Shown here: one piece after another, positions 1 to 8,702 of the stretch
Position numbering within the stretch: position 1 is the stretch's first letter
Layout: each line of letters starts with the position of its first letter
NCBI GenBank assembly: GCA_938039975.1
Contig: CALHTM010000007.1
Coordinates: forward strand, 1 to 19,729
Direction of reading: 5' to 3'
From: an uncultured Candidatus Saccharibacteria bacterium
GTDB lineage: Bacteria; Patescibacteriota; Saccharimonadia; Saccharimonadales; Saccharimonadaceae
Length of the DNA: 19,729 bases
Program-made: the position numbers and the translations under genes
Notes under the pieces: model-generated
Told to the model about the DNA's origin: nothing
The model's database searches: none
Seen by the model: the letters and a program-made list of their open reading frames with translations, nothing else

Positions 1-41
1 CCTGACAATAAGCCAGAAACAGCAGTTAAATCAAATAGCTC

Positions 42-695
42 TTACCAAATAACCCCATCAGCATAAGCCTGCCATGACTGCTGTTCGTCGACTGTCATTG
101 ATCGAGCTAAGCTGACAGCTTGCGATAGGACAGCACTGTCGATTTTTATGGTTTGTCCAGTGTCTACCTCGGGCCAACCGGCTTGTTCTGCTAGCTTGGT
201 TTCGGCAGCAATCTTCTGTGCGGGATTTAATCCTGAGCCGCCATGCTCGCTGATAGCGCGACGAACAATCGTCGCATACGAATCACCGTCTTGCACAACG
301 TAAGTGTAGCTGCCCGACTGGGGTTTCGACTTATTCACAGACGACTGCGCGGCTTTATCGTCTGGTTTATTTTTCTTTTCTGTCTCATTCTTATCACTTT
401 GCTCCTGGCTACCAGTAGCTTTCTTGGCGGCCCCAGCATCTTTGTTGGCGTTAGCGGCATTAGCATTATTTTTCTGCGGCACGAGTTGCTGAACAGTACT
501 GTCATCCGACTTGACTTTCATCTTCTGCTCAACCGATTTAGAACTTTTTTGCGGATCTTTACTTCTTAGTAAATTCTCTGTATCAGCCGCTGCGTTTGTT
601 TGCTTGACAGCTGCAAACAGTGAAACCACTAGCAATACAACTGCGCAAACGGCTGCCACTCTTTTCTCTGTAATATCATACCCTCTAATTTTCAT
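42..695 (-). CDS. Membrane-anchored LysM-like protein
   Basis: A 217-residue protein that probably sits on the outer face of the membrane and may bind peptidoglycan. A short basic N-terminus is followed by one hydrophobic segment (about residues 13-30), which could be an uncleaved anchor or a signal peptide. Residues 35-125 are a low-complexity Lys/Asn/Ala/Ser/Gln linker. Residues about 130-186 resemble a LysM module: a YTYVVQDGDS opening, a helical middle, and a closing GQTIKID. A start 57 bases further upstream is open, but I chose the ATG at 695-693 because an AAGGAGGG Shine-Dalgarno lies about 6 bases before it on the minus strand, and because the extra N-terminus would be Cys/Arg-rich and unlike a secreted protein. 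The gene diverges from the polysaccharide locus, so a cell-envelope role fits. The LysM call is by pattern only; the middle is longer than a typical LysM repeat. Confidence 0.72.
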   Translation of the reverse strand: MKIRGYDITEKRVAAVCAVVLLVVSLFAAVKQTNAAADTENLLRSKDPQKSSKSVEQKMKVKSDDSTVQQLVPQKNNANAANANKDAGAAKKATGSQEQSDKNETEKKNKPDDKAAQSSVNKSKPQSGSYTYVVQDGDSYATIVRRAISEHGGSGLNPAQKIAAETKLAEQAGWPEVDTGQTIKIDSAVLSQAVSLARSMTVDEQQSWQAYADGVIW

Positions 696-722
696 AAGCA
701 CCCTCCTTAGCGCCCTACAGAA

Positions 723-752
723 ATAATAGCAAACTTTGCATAAGCGTAACAA
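723..752 (-). promoter_or_regulatory. Putative promoter of the LysM-like gene
   Basis: On the minus strand an extended -10 (TGC followed by TATTAT, 731-723) lies just upstream of the Shine-Dalgarno. A TTGTTA box (752-747) is at an 18-base spacing and matches the -35 consensus at four of six positions. Transcription would start near 716, giving a leader of about 20 bases that still contains the ribosome site. Assigned by inspection only. Confidence 0.4.
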
Positions 753-831
753 GCATAAGCGTTATAAAGGTCCATCTAAGCTGGGTATGGCTTAATAGTC
801 ATAAAAGCCTTAGCACTATCCCACGATAATA

Positions 832-860
832 TTTACAAAAAGAGAAATTTATGCTACAAT
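832..860 (+). promoter_or_regulatory. Promoter of the polysaccharide operon
   Basis: TTTACA (832-837), exactly 17 bases, then TACAAT (855-860) preceded by TGC, giving an extended -10. This is the best promoter match in the divergent intergenic region. Transcription would begin near 867, leaving a leader of about 34 bases with an AAGGGAG ribosome site (890-896) before the ATG at 901. The tight gene packing downstream suggests it drives at least the genes from 901 to 9144. Confidence 0.7.
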
Positions 861-900
861 AGAAAGAGTAATACATTGCAAATAACTTCAAGGGAGCTCT

Positions 901-1524
901 ATGGAAGAGATTAATCTTTACGATTTATTGCGCTTTTATGCCAAAAGATGGCTAACCATCGCTATCGCTGCTATGATTGGCGCAATTATCAGCATTACCT
1001 ATACTTATTTTATCCAGCAGCCACAGTACAAAAGCTCAGCGACTATCCTGCTGGTTGGTGCCGACCATTCGAGCAGTAATCAGGGTTCAGTGACTCTCAA
1101 TAACTATGTAAAATTATTCACGTCGCGCCGTGTACTTGATCCGGTTATTACGAATAACGATTATTCGGAAGATTATAAAACCCTATCTGGCAATACTACA
1201 GCAGAAAACGTTAAAAACACCGATATCATCAATGTATCGATGAGCACCTCTAATCCAAAAACTAGCAAAGCGCTTTTAGAATCAGCCATACAAGAATTTG
1301 AAAAGCAATCCAAATCGCTTTACGGTAACAGCTCTGTCAAAATTAGCGTCGTCGACTCGGCTGACACGCCAAACGGCCCATCAAACATCAAGCCGCTGCA
1401 GCAAATCGGCTTAGTCGCCGCTGCCTCGGTAGCACTGACCGTAATCGTACTGTTCTTCATCTATGACTACAGAAAATCACAGTTGACCGCTCAGACGAAA
1501 CCAAAGATTGCAAAATATAATTAA
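901..1524 (+). CDS. Wzz/YveK-type polysaccharide chain-length regulator
   Basis: A 207-residue polysaccharide co-polymerase of the Wzz/CpsC/YveK type, expected to set glycan chain length together with the Wzy polymerase at the membrane. It opens with the typical EEINLYDLL segment, followed by a first membrane helix (about 18-37), an extracytoplasmic domain containing YKSSATILL, a short proline-containing run (SNIKP) and a second helix (about 170-188). A short basic tail follows. AGGGAG at 891-896 supports the start. It is the first gene of the operon and lies 23 bases from the sugar transferase gene. No bacterial tyrosine kinase, either fused or adjacent, is present in the window, although such proteins often pair with one in Gram-positives. 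Confidence 0.85.
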   Translation: MEEINLYDLLRFYAKRWLTIAIAAMIGAIISITYTYFIQQPQYKSSATILLVGADHSSSNQGSVTLNNYVKLFTSRRVLDPVITNNDYSEDYKTLSGNTTAENVKNTDIINVSMSTSNPKTSKALLESAIQEFEKQSKSLYGNSSVKISVVDSADTPNGPSNIKPLQQIGLVAAASVALTVIVLFFIYDYRKSQLTAQTKPKIAKYN

Positions 1525-1547
1525 ACAACACTAAGGAAACCGAAACA

Positions 1548-2168
1548 ATGTATCAAAAATACGGAAAGCGCCTCATGGACATGCTTTTCTCCGTAATCGC
1601 GTTAATAATATTGTCTGTGCCTATGCTAATCATAGCTGTAGCCATAAAACTAACGTCGCCAGGGCCAGTATTTTTTCGCCATCAACGCTACGGCAAAGAC
1701 AAAAAGCCATTCACTATCAACAAATTCCGCACGATGTCGGTAAAAGCTCCAAAAAACATGCCGACTAACAGTTTTTCAAACGCTTCTAACTTTATTACTC
1801 CATTTGGCGCAATCTTGCGAAAATTATCTCTCGACGAACTGCCTCAATTATTCAATGTATTGCTAGGCGATATGAGTGTTATTGGACCGCGTCCAGTTAT
1901 TTTGGCAGAAAAATCGCTGATAGCTTTGCGCGACAAACACGATGCTAACTCTCTAAAACCAGGCATCACTGGATGGGCGCAAGTCAATGGCCGCGACGAA
2001 TTAGACGATATAGATAAAGCCACCCTAGACGGTGAATACGCAAACAGCGTAAGTCCAAAAACGGACATTAAAATATTCCTCAAAACAATCGCCATAGTGC
2101 TGAAAAGAACGGGCAACCGAGAGGGAAGCGAACAAGAAAGTATTGGAATTAACGATGCATCAAAATAG
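1548..2168 (+). CDS. Initiating undecaprenyl-phosphate sugar transferase
   Basis: A 206-residue bacterial sugar transferase (polyprenyl-phosphate phosphosugar transferase, PglC/EpsL/WcaJ catalytic domain). It would move a sugar-1-phosphate from a nucleotide sugar to undecaprenyl phosphate and so start the repeat unit. Family signatures visible are one hydrophobic N-terminal membrane helix (about 12-33), SPGPVFFRHQRYGK, KFRTM (59-63), LSLDELPQLFNVLLGDMS with the Asp-Glu dyad at 96-97, IGPRP, and KPGITGWAQVNGR (137-149). It is the short form without the extra membrane domain of WbaP-type enzymes. A TAAGGAAA ribosome site lies about 10 bases before the ATG. The sugar used cannot be read from the sequence. 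Confidence 0.92.
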   Translation: MYQKYGKRLMDMLFSVIALIILSVPMLIIAVAIKLTSPGPVFFRHQRYGKDKKPFTINKFRTMSVKAPKNMPTNSFSNASNFITPFGAILRKLSLDELPQLFNVLLGDMSVIGPRPVILAEKSLIALRDKHDANSLKPGITGWAQVNGRDELDDIDKATLDGEYANSVSPKTDIKIFLKTIAIVLKRTGNREGSEQESIGINDASK

Positions 2169-3270
2169 AAAAAGCTCAAAGAAGATATTGTTCACGTCGC
2201 ATACTGCAAACTTCCAAAAATTCAACCGTCCGTTCATGCATATGATGAGCGAAAAAGGCTGGGAAGTTCATTACGCATCAATGGGCGAGGAAGAAATTCT
2301 GGATTGTGATAAGTCATTTGTTGTACCATTCACGCGAAGCCCGTTCAGACTGAGTAATATTACCGCTTACAGACAGTTGAAAAAGATTATTAACCAAGAA
2401 AACTACGACATCATTCACACTCACACGCCGATGGGTAGCGTGGTAACGCGGCTGGCTGCCAAAAAGGCTCGTAAAAACGGTACTAAAATTATCTATACAG
2501 CCCACGGTTTTCATTTTTTCAAAGGCGCACCTCTGTTAAATTGGCTAATTTATTATCCAGTTGAGCGCCTGATGGCTCGCCACACGGACACGCTTATTAC
2601 TATCAATAAAGAGGATTACCATCGCGCTAAAAAGCAATTCAAGACAAATGTTATATACATGCCAGGCGTGGGTGTTGATCCGAAGCGTTTCAAGCCGAAG
2701 CTCACTGCCAAGCAAAAGCTAGAACTTCGCAAATCACTCGGTCTTAAAAAAGACGACTTCGTGATGATTTACCCGGCAGAATTGAATAAAAATAAAAATC
2801 AAACCTTACTACTACATGTGTTGCACGAAATCAATAAAGAAGATAAATCAGTACATTTACTGCTGGCTGGCAAAGATAATCTAAATGGTTACCATAAAAA
2901 ACTTGCCGATGACCTAGGCGTGGCAAAAAACTTACACTTTTTAGGCTACCGTTCTGACATCCCGCAATTACTACAAATGTCCGACCTGTCTGTATCGGCT
3001 AGTCACCGAGAAGGTCTGCCTGTCCATCTTATCGAAGCAATGTTCGCCGGTCTGCCAATAGTCACTACCAAATGCCGCGGAGCAACTGAGTTAGTGGAGG
3101 ACGGCGTGAATGGGTTTGTAGTTGGATTTAATGAAGATGAATTCATAGAAGGCATACAGAAAACTAGGAATAATAAAATTTTAAAAAAATCAGTAAGGAT
3201 TTACTCGATAGATAATATATCAGTGAAAATTAATAAAATATATAAAGAAACGCTATGCAAGAAAGTCTGA
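2155..3270 (+). CDS. Glycosyltransferase family 4
   Basis: A 371-residue GT-B fold glycosyltransferase that probably adds a sugar to the lipid-linked repeat unit on the cytoplasmic face. The N-terminal half has the EpsD/CapM-like pattern (KILFTSH, then IIHTHTPMG, then TAHGFHFF). The C-terminal half has a GYRSDIP segment and the GT4 EX7E motif, Glu286 and Glu294, around EGLPVHLI. I prefer the ATG at 2155; a TTG in frame at 2143 would add four residues. Either start overlaps the previous gene's stop, suggesting translational coupling. From about 3130 the gene becomes very AT-rich and the protein ends in a Lys/Ile/Asn-rich stretch, so the 3' end may derive from the same transferred cassette as the genes that follow. 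Confidence 0.9.
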   Translation: MHQNRKSSKKILFTSHTANFQKFNRPFMHMMSEKGWEVHYASMGEEEILDCDKSFVVPFTRSPFRLSNITAYRQLKKIINQENYDIIHTHTPMGSVVTRLAAKKARKNGTKIIYTAHGFHFFKGAPLLNWLIYYPVERLMARHTDTLITINKEDYHRAKKQFKTNVIYMPGVGVDPKRFKPKLTAKQKLELRKSLGLKKDDFVMIYPAELNKNKNQTLLLHVLHEINKEDKSVHLLLAGKDNLNGYHKKLADDLGVAKNLHFLGYRSDIPQLLQMSDLSVSASHREGLPVHLIEAMFAGLPIVTTKCRGATELVEDGVNGFVVGFNEDEFIEGIQKTRNNKILKKSVRIYSIDNISVKINKIYKETLCKKV

Positions 3271-4337
3271 TTTTTTACATATCTATCTTTTTGGCTTCTG
3301 CGGTGTTTATGCGAATTGGCCAAAAAAGAAAAAATAGGCTATTTTTACTGATATCTTTGCTGATCCCAATTCTGGCGTCGGGTCTTCGTTATAATGTTGG
3401 CACTGACTTTAAGAACTATGAAAATATTTACAACGGAATAGTCCCTAACTTAGATCTAAAAGGTTATATGACATACGGTCCAACAGAATTGGGTATATAC
3501 TTTATATCTAACATAGGAATCGCCCTCAATCTTGATTCTTGGTTCATGTTTACTGCTTTCTCCGCGCTGACTATATTACCGATATATTACGGCATTAAGA
3601 ACTTTAATCTGAAACATCCCAGTACTGCCTATCTGCTATATTTATTAGTGATTTTTCCAGTAAGCTTTAATGCGGTTAGACAGCTAGCAGCTATGTCTAT
3701 GGTGTTTTTATCGGTCAGTTTATTATATAAGCGCAAAAATATAGCAGCAATTGTACCGTTTATTGTAGCAGTTCTCATGCATAAAAGTTCTTTGATTTTA
3801 GCAATATTTTTGCCAATCATACTTCTATTTATACATAAAACTAATTTTAAGTTTCGTGAAATATTCTCAATGTTTATCGTAGGGACTGCTATATTATTAG
3901 GCGGTTCAGCTATATTTTCAACATTTATGCAGAGCTCTATATTTTCAGATTATTCTCAGTACTCATCTACCTCCAACGCCGCAGCAGGCAGTATGTTAAT
4001 GCTAAAATTTATCATATTCTCTGTCTTTTTAACTCTCATAATTATGGGCAAATTCCACAAATTAGCTTACTCAAGACTATTCATAGCAATGTCATTTCTA
4101 GAGATTGCTATGCTAGTGATAGGTTTGTCGTCGGTTGATATTAGCCGGTTTGCAATGTATTTTTCTGTGTTTTCTTTGCTATTCATCCCCTCTATAACGG
4201 AAGTATTTACAAGACAGATGCAGAGACCTATTCTACTACTAGTATCACTGTATGGTTTGATTATGTTCTTTATGCAATATTTTGTATTAAAAGGCTCTGA
4301 TATATTTCCTTATCAGAGTATATTTGGAGGATTTTAA
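3255..4337 (+). CDS. EpsG/Wzy-like polysaccharide polymerase
   Basis: A 360-residue polytopic membrane protein with roughly ten hydrophobic segments, matching the EpsG family. It carries the family signature near residues 45-55, LRYNVGTDFKNY, after the first two helices. Proteins of this family are thought to polymerise lipid-linked repeat units, the Wzy role, and no other polymerase candidate exists in this locus. The start overlaps the end of the GT4 gene by 16 bases. Its TAA shares one base with the ATG of the next gene, so the genes are translationally coupled. Base composition is strongly A/T-biased compared with the genes at either end of the locus. The family call is firm; the polymerase role is inferred from family and context. 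Confidence 0.85.
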   Translation: MQESLIFYISIFLASAVFMRIGQKRKNRLFLLISLLIPILASGLRYNVGTDFKNYENIYNGIVPNLDLKGYMTYGPTELGIYFISNIGIALNLDSWFMFTAFSALTILPIYYGIKNFNLKHPSTAYLLYLLVIFPVSFNAVRQLAAMSMVFLSVSLLYKRKNIAAIVPFIVAVLMHKSSLILAIFLPIILLFIHKTNFKFREIFSMFIVGTAILLGGSAIFSTFMQSSIFSDYSQYSSTSNAAAGSMLMLKFIIFSVFLTLIIMGKFHKLAYSRLFIAMSFLEIAMLVIGLSSVDISRFAMYFSVFSLLFIPSITEVFTRQMQRPILLLVSLYGLIMFFMQYFVLKGSDIFPYQSIFGGF

Positions 4338-6127
4338 TGAGCAAGCCAAAAATTAGTGTTATCATGTCGGAATATAATACCCCGCCAGATTACCTTAGAG
4401 CCTCAATTGAGAGCATTTTAAATCAAACATTCAAAGATATTGAGATTATTATAGTTGATGATTGCGGTAAAAATGACTTAAGTAGCATAGTCAAAGAATA
4501 CAAAGACAAAAGAATAAGAATTATTAAAAATGATGAAAATATAGGATTAGTAAAATCTCTAAATAAAGCTATAGCCGTCTCTAAAGCTGATATTTTGGCA
4601 AGAATGGATACTGACGATATTGCCGACGAAAATCGCTTAGAGGAGCAATATAAGTTTATGATAAATCATGAAGAGTATAGCGTTGTAGGAACGCTTGCGA
4701 ATGAATTTTCAAAAAATAGTAGTACTACGGGAGTTTTAGGAAAACCTGGCGAAAAAACAGCCAAGTCGCTAGCATATGGTGATAGTATCATTCACCCAAG
4801 TGCAATGATGAGGAAGAAAGATATTCAATCTGTCGGAGGATACAAAAATTACAAACGGGCAGAAGACTTGTCTCTTTGGTTTGAGTTAGTCATGAAAGGG
4901 TTTCGTCTTTTTGTGATTGACAGAGTGTTATTAAACTATAGGGTTAATAAAGAGGATTATTCGAAGAGAAAGCTCAAAACACGCAGAGGCGAGATTAAGG
5001 CGCGCTTGCACTACTACCATTTGACTAAAGCTCCTGTTCTAGCCTACCTGGTAATCATTAAATCTATTGTGTCTAGTATATTGCCGACCAGAATAGTGGC
5101 ATTTTTTCGCAGAAAAATTATACTAAAGCCTAGTAGAGAAGATGAAAGATCTGATAAGAGGCCCTTGGTAAGCGTAGTCATACCAGTCTATAACTGTCAA
5201 GAGTATATAGGCGAGTGTATAGACTCTGTTGCCGAGCAAACTTATGATAATATTGAAATTATTGTTGTTAACGACGGCTCTAAAGATAAATCTGAAAATA
5301 TTATAAAAGACAAGAAAAAAAGATATCGCAATATTTTATACTACAAGCAGCGAAACAAGGGCGTGTCTGCAGCGCGAAACTTAGGAATAAAAAAGGCAAG
5401 GGGAGAATATATAACCTTCGTGGATGGCGACGACCTAGTTGGAAAATATTTAGTGGAGTGTTTAGTAAATCAAATTATATGTACTCATCCTGAGTGCATA
5501 ATAGTTAGCAAACCTACGCAAAAAATTAATGAATTTGAAGAACGTGTGTTAGGATATAAAAAACCTGTCGTAAAGTCCATAGGCAGCAACCAAGCTTTAA
5601 TAAAATTATTGTACCCTTATGGAATTGACAACGGCCCTTGTGCTAAATTATATCCTACAGTTCTGTTGAAAAAAAACTTATTTAATATAGATTTATCGAT
5701 AGCAGAGGACCTTGAATTAAATTATAGATTAATAAAATCTTCTAAGATAATTAAAGTATTGAATGAAAAACTGTATTTTTATAGACCAAACCCGAAGAGT
5801 GCAATGAACCGGGAATTCAATGAGAAAAGACTAAGTGGATTAACTGCTACTGATATTATCGTTAAGGATGCTTTATCTACAACAAATAACAAAAAAATAC
5901 AAAAAGCAGCCGTAGGGCGTCATTTTATCGAAGCAGTTCTAATAGCCTCTGATCCAAGTGTAAATAAATCAGTAGAGGGGTCTGCTATTATAAAGAGGGT
6001 CATACTAAAGAATGCAGGATTAGTTATGCGTGATTTTAATATGTTTTATAAGTACAGAATTGTCGCTGCTATAGCGCTAATCAATTACGATATTGCTATA
6101 AAATTATTACAATCCCGTGGACGCTAA
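4337..6127 (+). CDS. Tandem-domain GT2 glycosyltransferase
   Basis: A 596-residue protein with two complete family 2 (GT-A) glycosyltransferase domains in one chain. The first (about 5-230) has ISVIMSEYN, a VDD pair near 40-42, a DTD metal motif at 91-93 and an ED pair at 176-177 (KRAEDLSLW). The second (about 277-520) has VSVVIPVYN, VNDGS, KGVSAARNLG and FVDGDD (361-366), with AEDLELNYR later acting as its ED motif. A Lys/Arg-rich linker with a hydrophobic patch (about 228-270) joins them and may lie on the membrane. A strong GGAGGA ribosome site precedes the ATG. The chain could add two consecutive sugars to the repeat unit. The gene is among the most AT-rich in the window and uses many AGA and ATA codons. 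Confidence 0.9.
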   Translation: MSKPKISVIMSEYNTPPDYLRASIESILNQTFKDIEIIIVDDCGKNDLSSIVKEYKDKRIRIIKNDENIGLVKSLNKAIAVSKADILARMDTDDIADENRLEEQYKFMINHEEYSVVGTLANEFSKNSSTTGVLGKPGEKTAKSLAYGDSIIHPSAMMRKKDIQSVGGYKNYKRAEDLSLWFELVMKGFRLFVIDRVLLNYRVNKEDYSKRKLKTRRGEIKARLHYYHLTKAPVLAYLVIIKSIVSSILPTRIVAFFRRKIILKPSREDERSDKRPLVSVVIPVYNCQEYIGECIDSVAEQTYDNIEIIVVNDGSKDKSENIIKDKKKRYRNILYYKQRNKGVSAARNLGIKKARGEYITFVDGDDLVGKYLVECLVNQIICTHPECIIVSKPTQKINEFEERVLGYKKPVVKSIGSNQALIKLLYPYGIDNGPCAKLYPTVLLKKNLFNIDLSIAEDLELNYRLIKSSKIIKVLNEKLYFYRPNPKSAMNREFNEKRLSGLTATDIIVKDALSTTNNKKIQKAAVGRHFIEAVLIASDPSVNKSVEGSAIIKRVILKNAGLVMRDFNMFYKYRIVAAIALINYDIAIKLLQSRGR

Positions 6128-6148
6128 TACTATAAATTAAGGATATTT

Positions 6149-7234
6149 ATGAGAATTGTTAATATACGACATTATGATGCAGTGAACCTAGGGGACGACT
6201 TATTTATAAAAATTCTAATTGATCGGTATAGGAATAAATTCCTTGTAAATTATGCAGCTTATAGAGTTGTAAAAAAAGAATCTGCTAATAATATAGAAAA
6301 AAGAAATAGTTTTACGGTATCTAATTTAACAAAAATATTAAGAAGAGTGCTCCGAAATTGTTTTTACATCGTACCAGACCAATTAAATAAAGGCGACCTG
6401 CTAGTATACATAGGAGGCTCATTATTTATTGAAAACAATAATTTGGATGCTTGGAGGCGAGAGAAGCAATTTTATGATAGCCTAGGCAAACCATACTATA
6501 TTTTAGGATCCAATATTGGGCCGTACAGTTCGCCTGAATTTATCGAAATTGTACGTTCGATTTTTAGCAAAGCAGAAGATGTGTGCCTGCGCGATAGCTA
6601 TTCCTATGAACTAGTAAAGGATTTGGACAATGTTAGGCTTGCGACAGACATTGTATTTACTTTAGATGTCTCCAAATATAAATGCGACACTGATAGCAAT
6701 AATCATGTAATATCTGTGATTGATGCATCAAGAAAGTTTGATAGCGAAACCTCTAAAAAATATAATGAAACAATTGCTAAAATCATTAAAAAATTGTTAG
6801 CAGATGATGAATCGTCTGTTACGCTAATGTCGTTCTGCGAGAAAGAAGGCGATGAAGATGCCTGCACTACAATTATGTCGCTACTACCAGAAGGCATAAA
6901 GGACAAAGTTGAAACATATCGATATAGGGGTGATATAAGCGAAGCGTTGCAAGTTCTGGCAGGCGCCAAGACTATAATTGGATCGCGATTTCATGCCAAT
7001 ATATTAGGCATGGTGTTTGGCAAGAAAATTTTGCCAATAGCCTACAGTGATAAAACGATAAATATACTTTCTGATATGAAATATCCTGGTCCAATTGTCG
7101 ATATCAGGGCTATTGATAATTTTGATATTAATGAGCTTGACTTTAACAATATACAGGTAGTTGATATATCAAAGCTTAAAATACTGGCTGAAAAGCAGTT
7201 TAGCGAATTAGATAAGGTACTTGTGAAAAAATAA
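6149..7234 (+). CDS. Polysaccharide pyruvyl transferase family protein
   Basis: A 361-residue member of the polysaccharide pyruvyl transferase family (CsaB/WcaK type), expected to transfer pyruvate from phosphoenolpyruvate to a sugar as a ketal and make the glycan acidic. Visible family features are an N-terminal NLGDDLFIKIL, LVYIGGSLF, a LGSNIGPYSSPEF stretch, DVCLRDSYSYEL, a central DIVF, and the C-terminal TIIGSRFHANILGMVFGKKILPI block with its conserved Arg and His. An AAGGATA ribosome site lies upstream. It sits between the glycosyltransferases and the flippase, so the modification probably happens on the lipid-linked unit in the cytoplasm. Some members of this family act on wall-linked glycans or serve other transfers, so the exact acceptor is unknown. 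Confidence 0.85.
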   Translation: MRIVNIRHYDAVNLGDDLFIKILIDRYRNKFLVNYAAYRVVKKESANNIEKRNSFTVSNLTKILRRVLRNCFYIVPDQLNKGDLLVYIGGSLFIENNNLDAWRREKQFYDSLGKPYYILGSNIGPYSSPEFIEIVRSIFSKAEDVCLRDSYSYELVKDLDNVRLATDIVFTLDVSKYKCDTDSNNHVISVIDASRKFDSETSKKYNETIAKIIKKLLADDESSVTLMSFCEKEGDEDACTTIMSLLPEGIKDKVETYRYRGDISEALQVLAGAKTIIGSRFHANILGMVFGKKILPIAYSDKTINILSDMKYPGPIVDIRAIDNFDINELDFNNIQVVDISKLKILAEKQFSELDKVLVKK

Positions 7235-7235
7235 A

Positions 7236-8702
7236 ATGTCCAAAACCTCGTCTCTCATAAAAAACACCATTATCATAGCGCTCGGTAAGATATCGACGCA
7301 ATTTATTAGCTTTTTATTATTGCCGCTGTACACTGCTTATCTGGCGGCGGGCGAGTTCGGCGTAGTTGATCTGATAACAGTCATAGTTTCATTAACAGCT
7401 CCAATTATTATGCTGTCGCTGGAGATGGCAGTTTTCCGATTCTTGATCGATGGGCGAGGGGTTAAAGAGCGGCAAGCTTCGGTCATTACCAATTCGTTGC
7501 AAATGGTGGTTTATAGTACGCTGGCGGCTTCATTGGTCTATGTAGTCGTAATGCAATTTGTCGTGATACCGTACGCCTGGTTGGCGCTCTGTTCGGTGTT
7601 GGCATCAATTGGCTCAAACTATTGTTTGCAGGTTGCTCGCGGGTTTGGCGATAATGTCAAATATGCCATTGGCAGTGTTATCGCTGGAGTTTCAGCAATC
7701 TTGCTAAATATATTGTTTATCACCGTGTGTAAAATGGGTGCAACTGGCATGCTTTTGGCGACGGTAATTAGCAATATATTATCCGCGTTATATCTGACAT
7801 ATTCATTAAAAATACAAAAATACATCAATATTAAACTAATAAACGCCGATAAAAAGCGCGAATTGTTGCAGTATTCGCTACCGTTAATTCCGAATGGTGT
7901 GTCGTGGTGGATTGTTAATGCCGCTGATCGTATGATCATCGCCGCGATGCTAGGCGTGACTGCCAACGGTATTTATGCTGTTGCTTATAAATTTCCACAA
8001 ATTTTTACCGCTATTTATAGTTTTTTCGGATTGTCTTGGACAGAGTCGGCGTCGGTTCATATAAAATCAGCAGATCGCGACGCGTTCTTTTCCAAAGTTG
8101 CCAATATGAGTTTGCGCGTCTTCGGCAGCTTTGGCGCTATTTTAATCGTCGGGGTGTCAGTGTTTTTCAATATTTTAATAAACGCAAAGTATAGCGAGGC
8201 GCGGTTATATGTGCCGCTGCTTATCGTGGGGTCGTTGTTTAATTCTGTCGTCGGCATTTACAGCGCAATTTATATCGCTAAGAAAGAAACTCGCCAGGTG
8301 TTAAATACTTCCGTCGTGGCGGCGGCTATCAGTATCGTGCTTTCTGTGATTTTGACGCCGTTGATTGGATTGTATGGGCCGGCTATAGCGTTAATTGCTG
8401 CTTACCTCGGTATGGCAGTCTTTCGCCATTTTGACGTTAAAAAGTCTATTAAAATAACTTACGAGCCAAAAACTATTACAGAAATTACCACGTTGTATAT
8501 AATATGTATAGGCTTATATTACGCAAATTCTGCCTATGCTACTGCAGTCAATGTGGTACTAATCGGAGCGGGCGTCGTGCTTATTAATAAGAATACGCTT
8601 AAAATAGCCAAGGATACTATATTGAAAAAGACGCGCGGATTAAGGCGAAAACAAGCCGATAAGCTAATGCAAGAATGGGATTCTGAGAATGGCGCAGACT
8701 AA
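7236..8702 (+). CDS. Wzx-type oligosaccharide flippase
   Basis: A 488-residue polytopic membrane protein of the MOP superfamily polysaccharide export branch (Wzx/RfbX), which flips undecaprenyl-diphosphate oligosaccharide units to the outer face. The N-terminus (SLIKNTIIIALGKISTQFIS, then PLYTAYLAAGEFGVVDL) is typical, and about twelve hydrophobic segments are spread over the chain. The segment PLIPNGVSWWIVNAADRMII matches the conserved central loop of the family. The ATG comes one base after the previous stop, with only a weak ribosome site, so coupling is likely. Composition returns to a more balanced GC here, which may mark the right edge of the AT-rich cassette. The last 14 bases overlap the next gene. 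Confidence 0.92.
   Translation: MSKTSSLIKNTIIIALGKISTQFISFLLLPLYTAYLAAGEFGVVDLITVIVSLTAPIIMLSLEMAVFRFLIDGRGVKERQASVITNSLQMVVYSTLAASLVYVVVMQFVVIPYAWLALCSVLASIGSNYCLQVARGFGDNVKYAIGSVIAGVSAILLNILFITVCKMGATGMLLATVISNILSALYLTYSLKIQKYINIKLINADKKRELLQYSLPLIPNGVSWWIVNAADRMIIAAMLGVTANGIYAVAYKFPQIFTAIYSFFGLSWTESASVHIKSADRDAFFSKVANMSLRVFGSFGAILIVGVSVFFNILINAKYSEARLYVPLLIVGSLFNSVVGIYSAIYIAKKETRQVLNTSVVAAAISIVLSVILTPLIGLYGPAIALIAAYLGMAVFRHFDVKKSIKITYEPKTITEITTLYIICIGLYYANSAYATAVNVVLIGAGVVLINKNTLKIAKDTILKKTRGLRRKQADKLMQEWDSENGAD

Noticed and set aside
243..726. Plus-strand open frames opposite the LysM-like gene
   Set aside because: The minus-strand gene has a strong ribosome site, a membrane segment and a recognisable domain; the plus-strand frames have none of these.
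771..826. Short inverted repeats (TAAGC with GCTTA, GGCTT with AAGCC) in the divergent intergenic region
   Set aside because: Only five pairs each, mutually exclusive and not next to a gene end or T-run; too weak to call.
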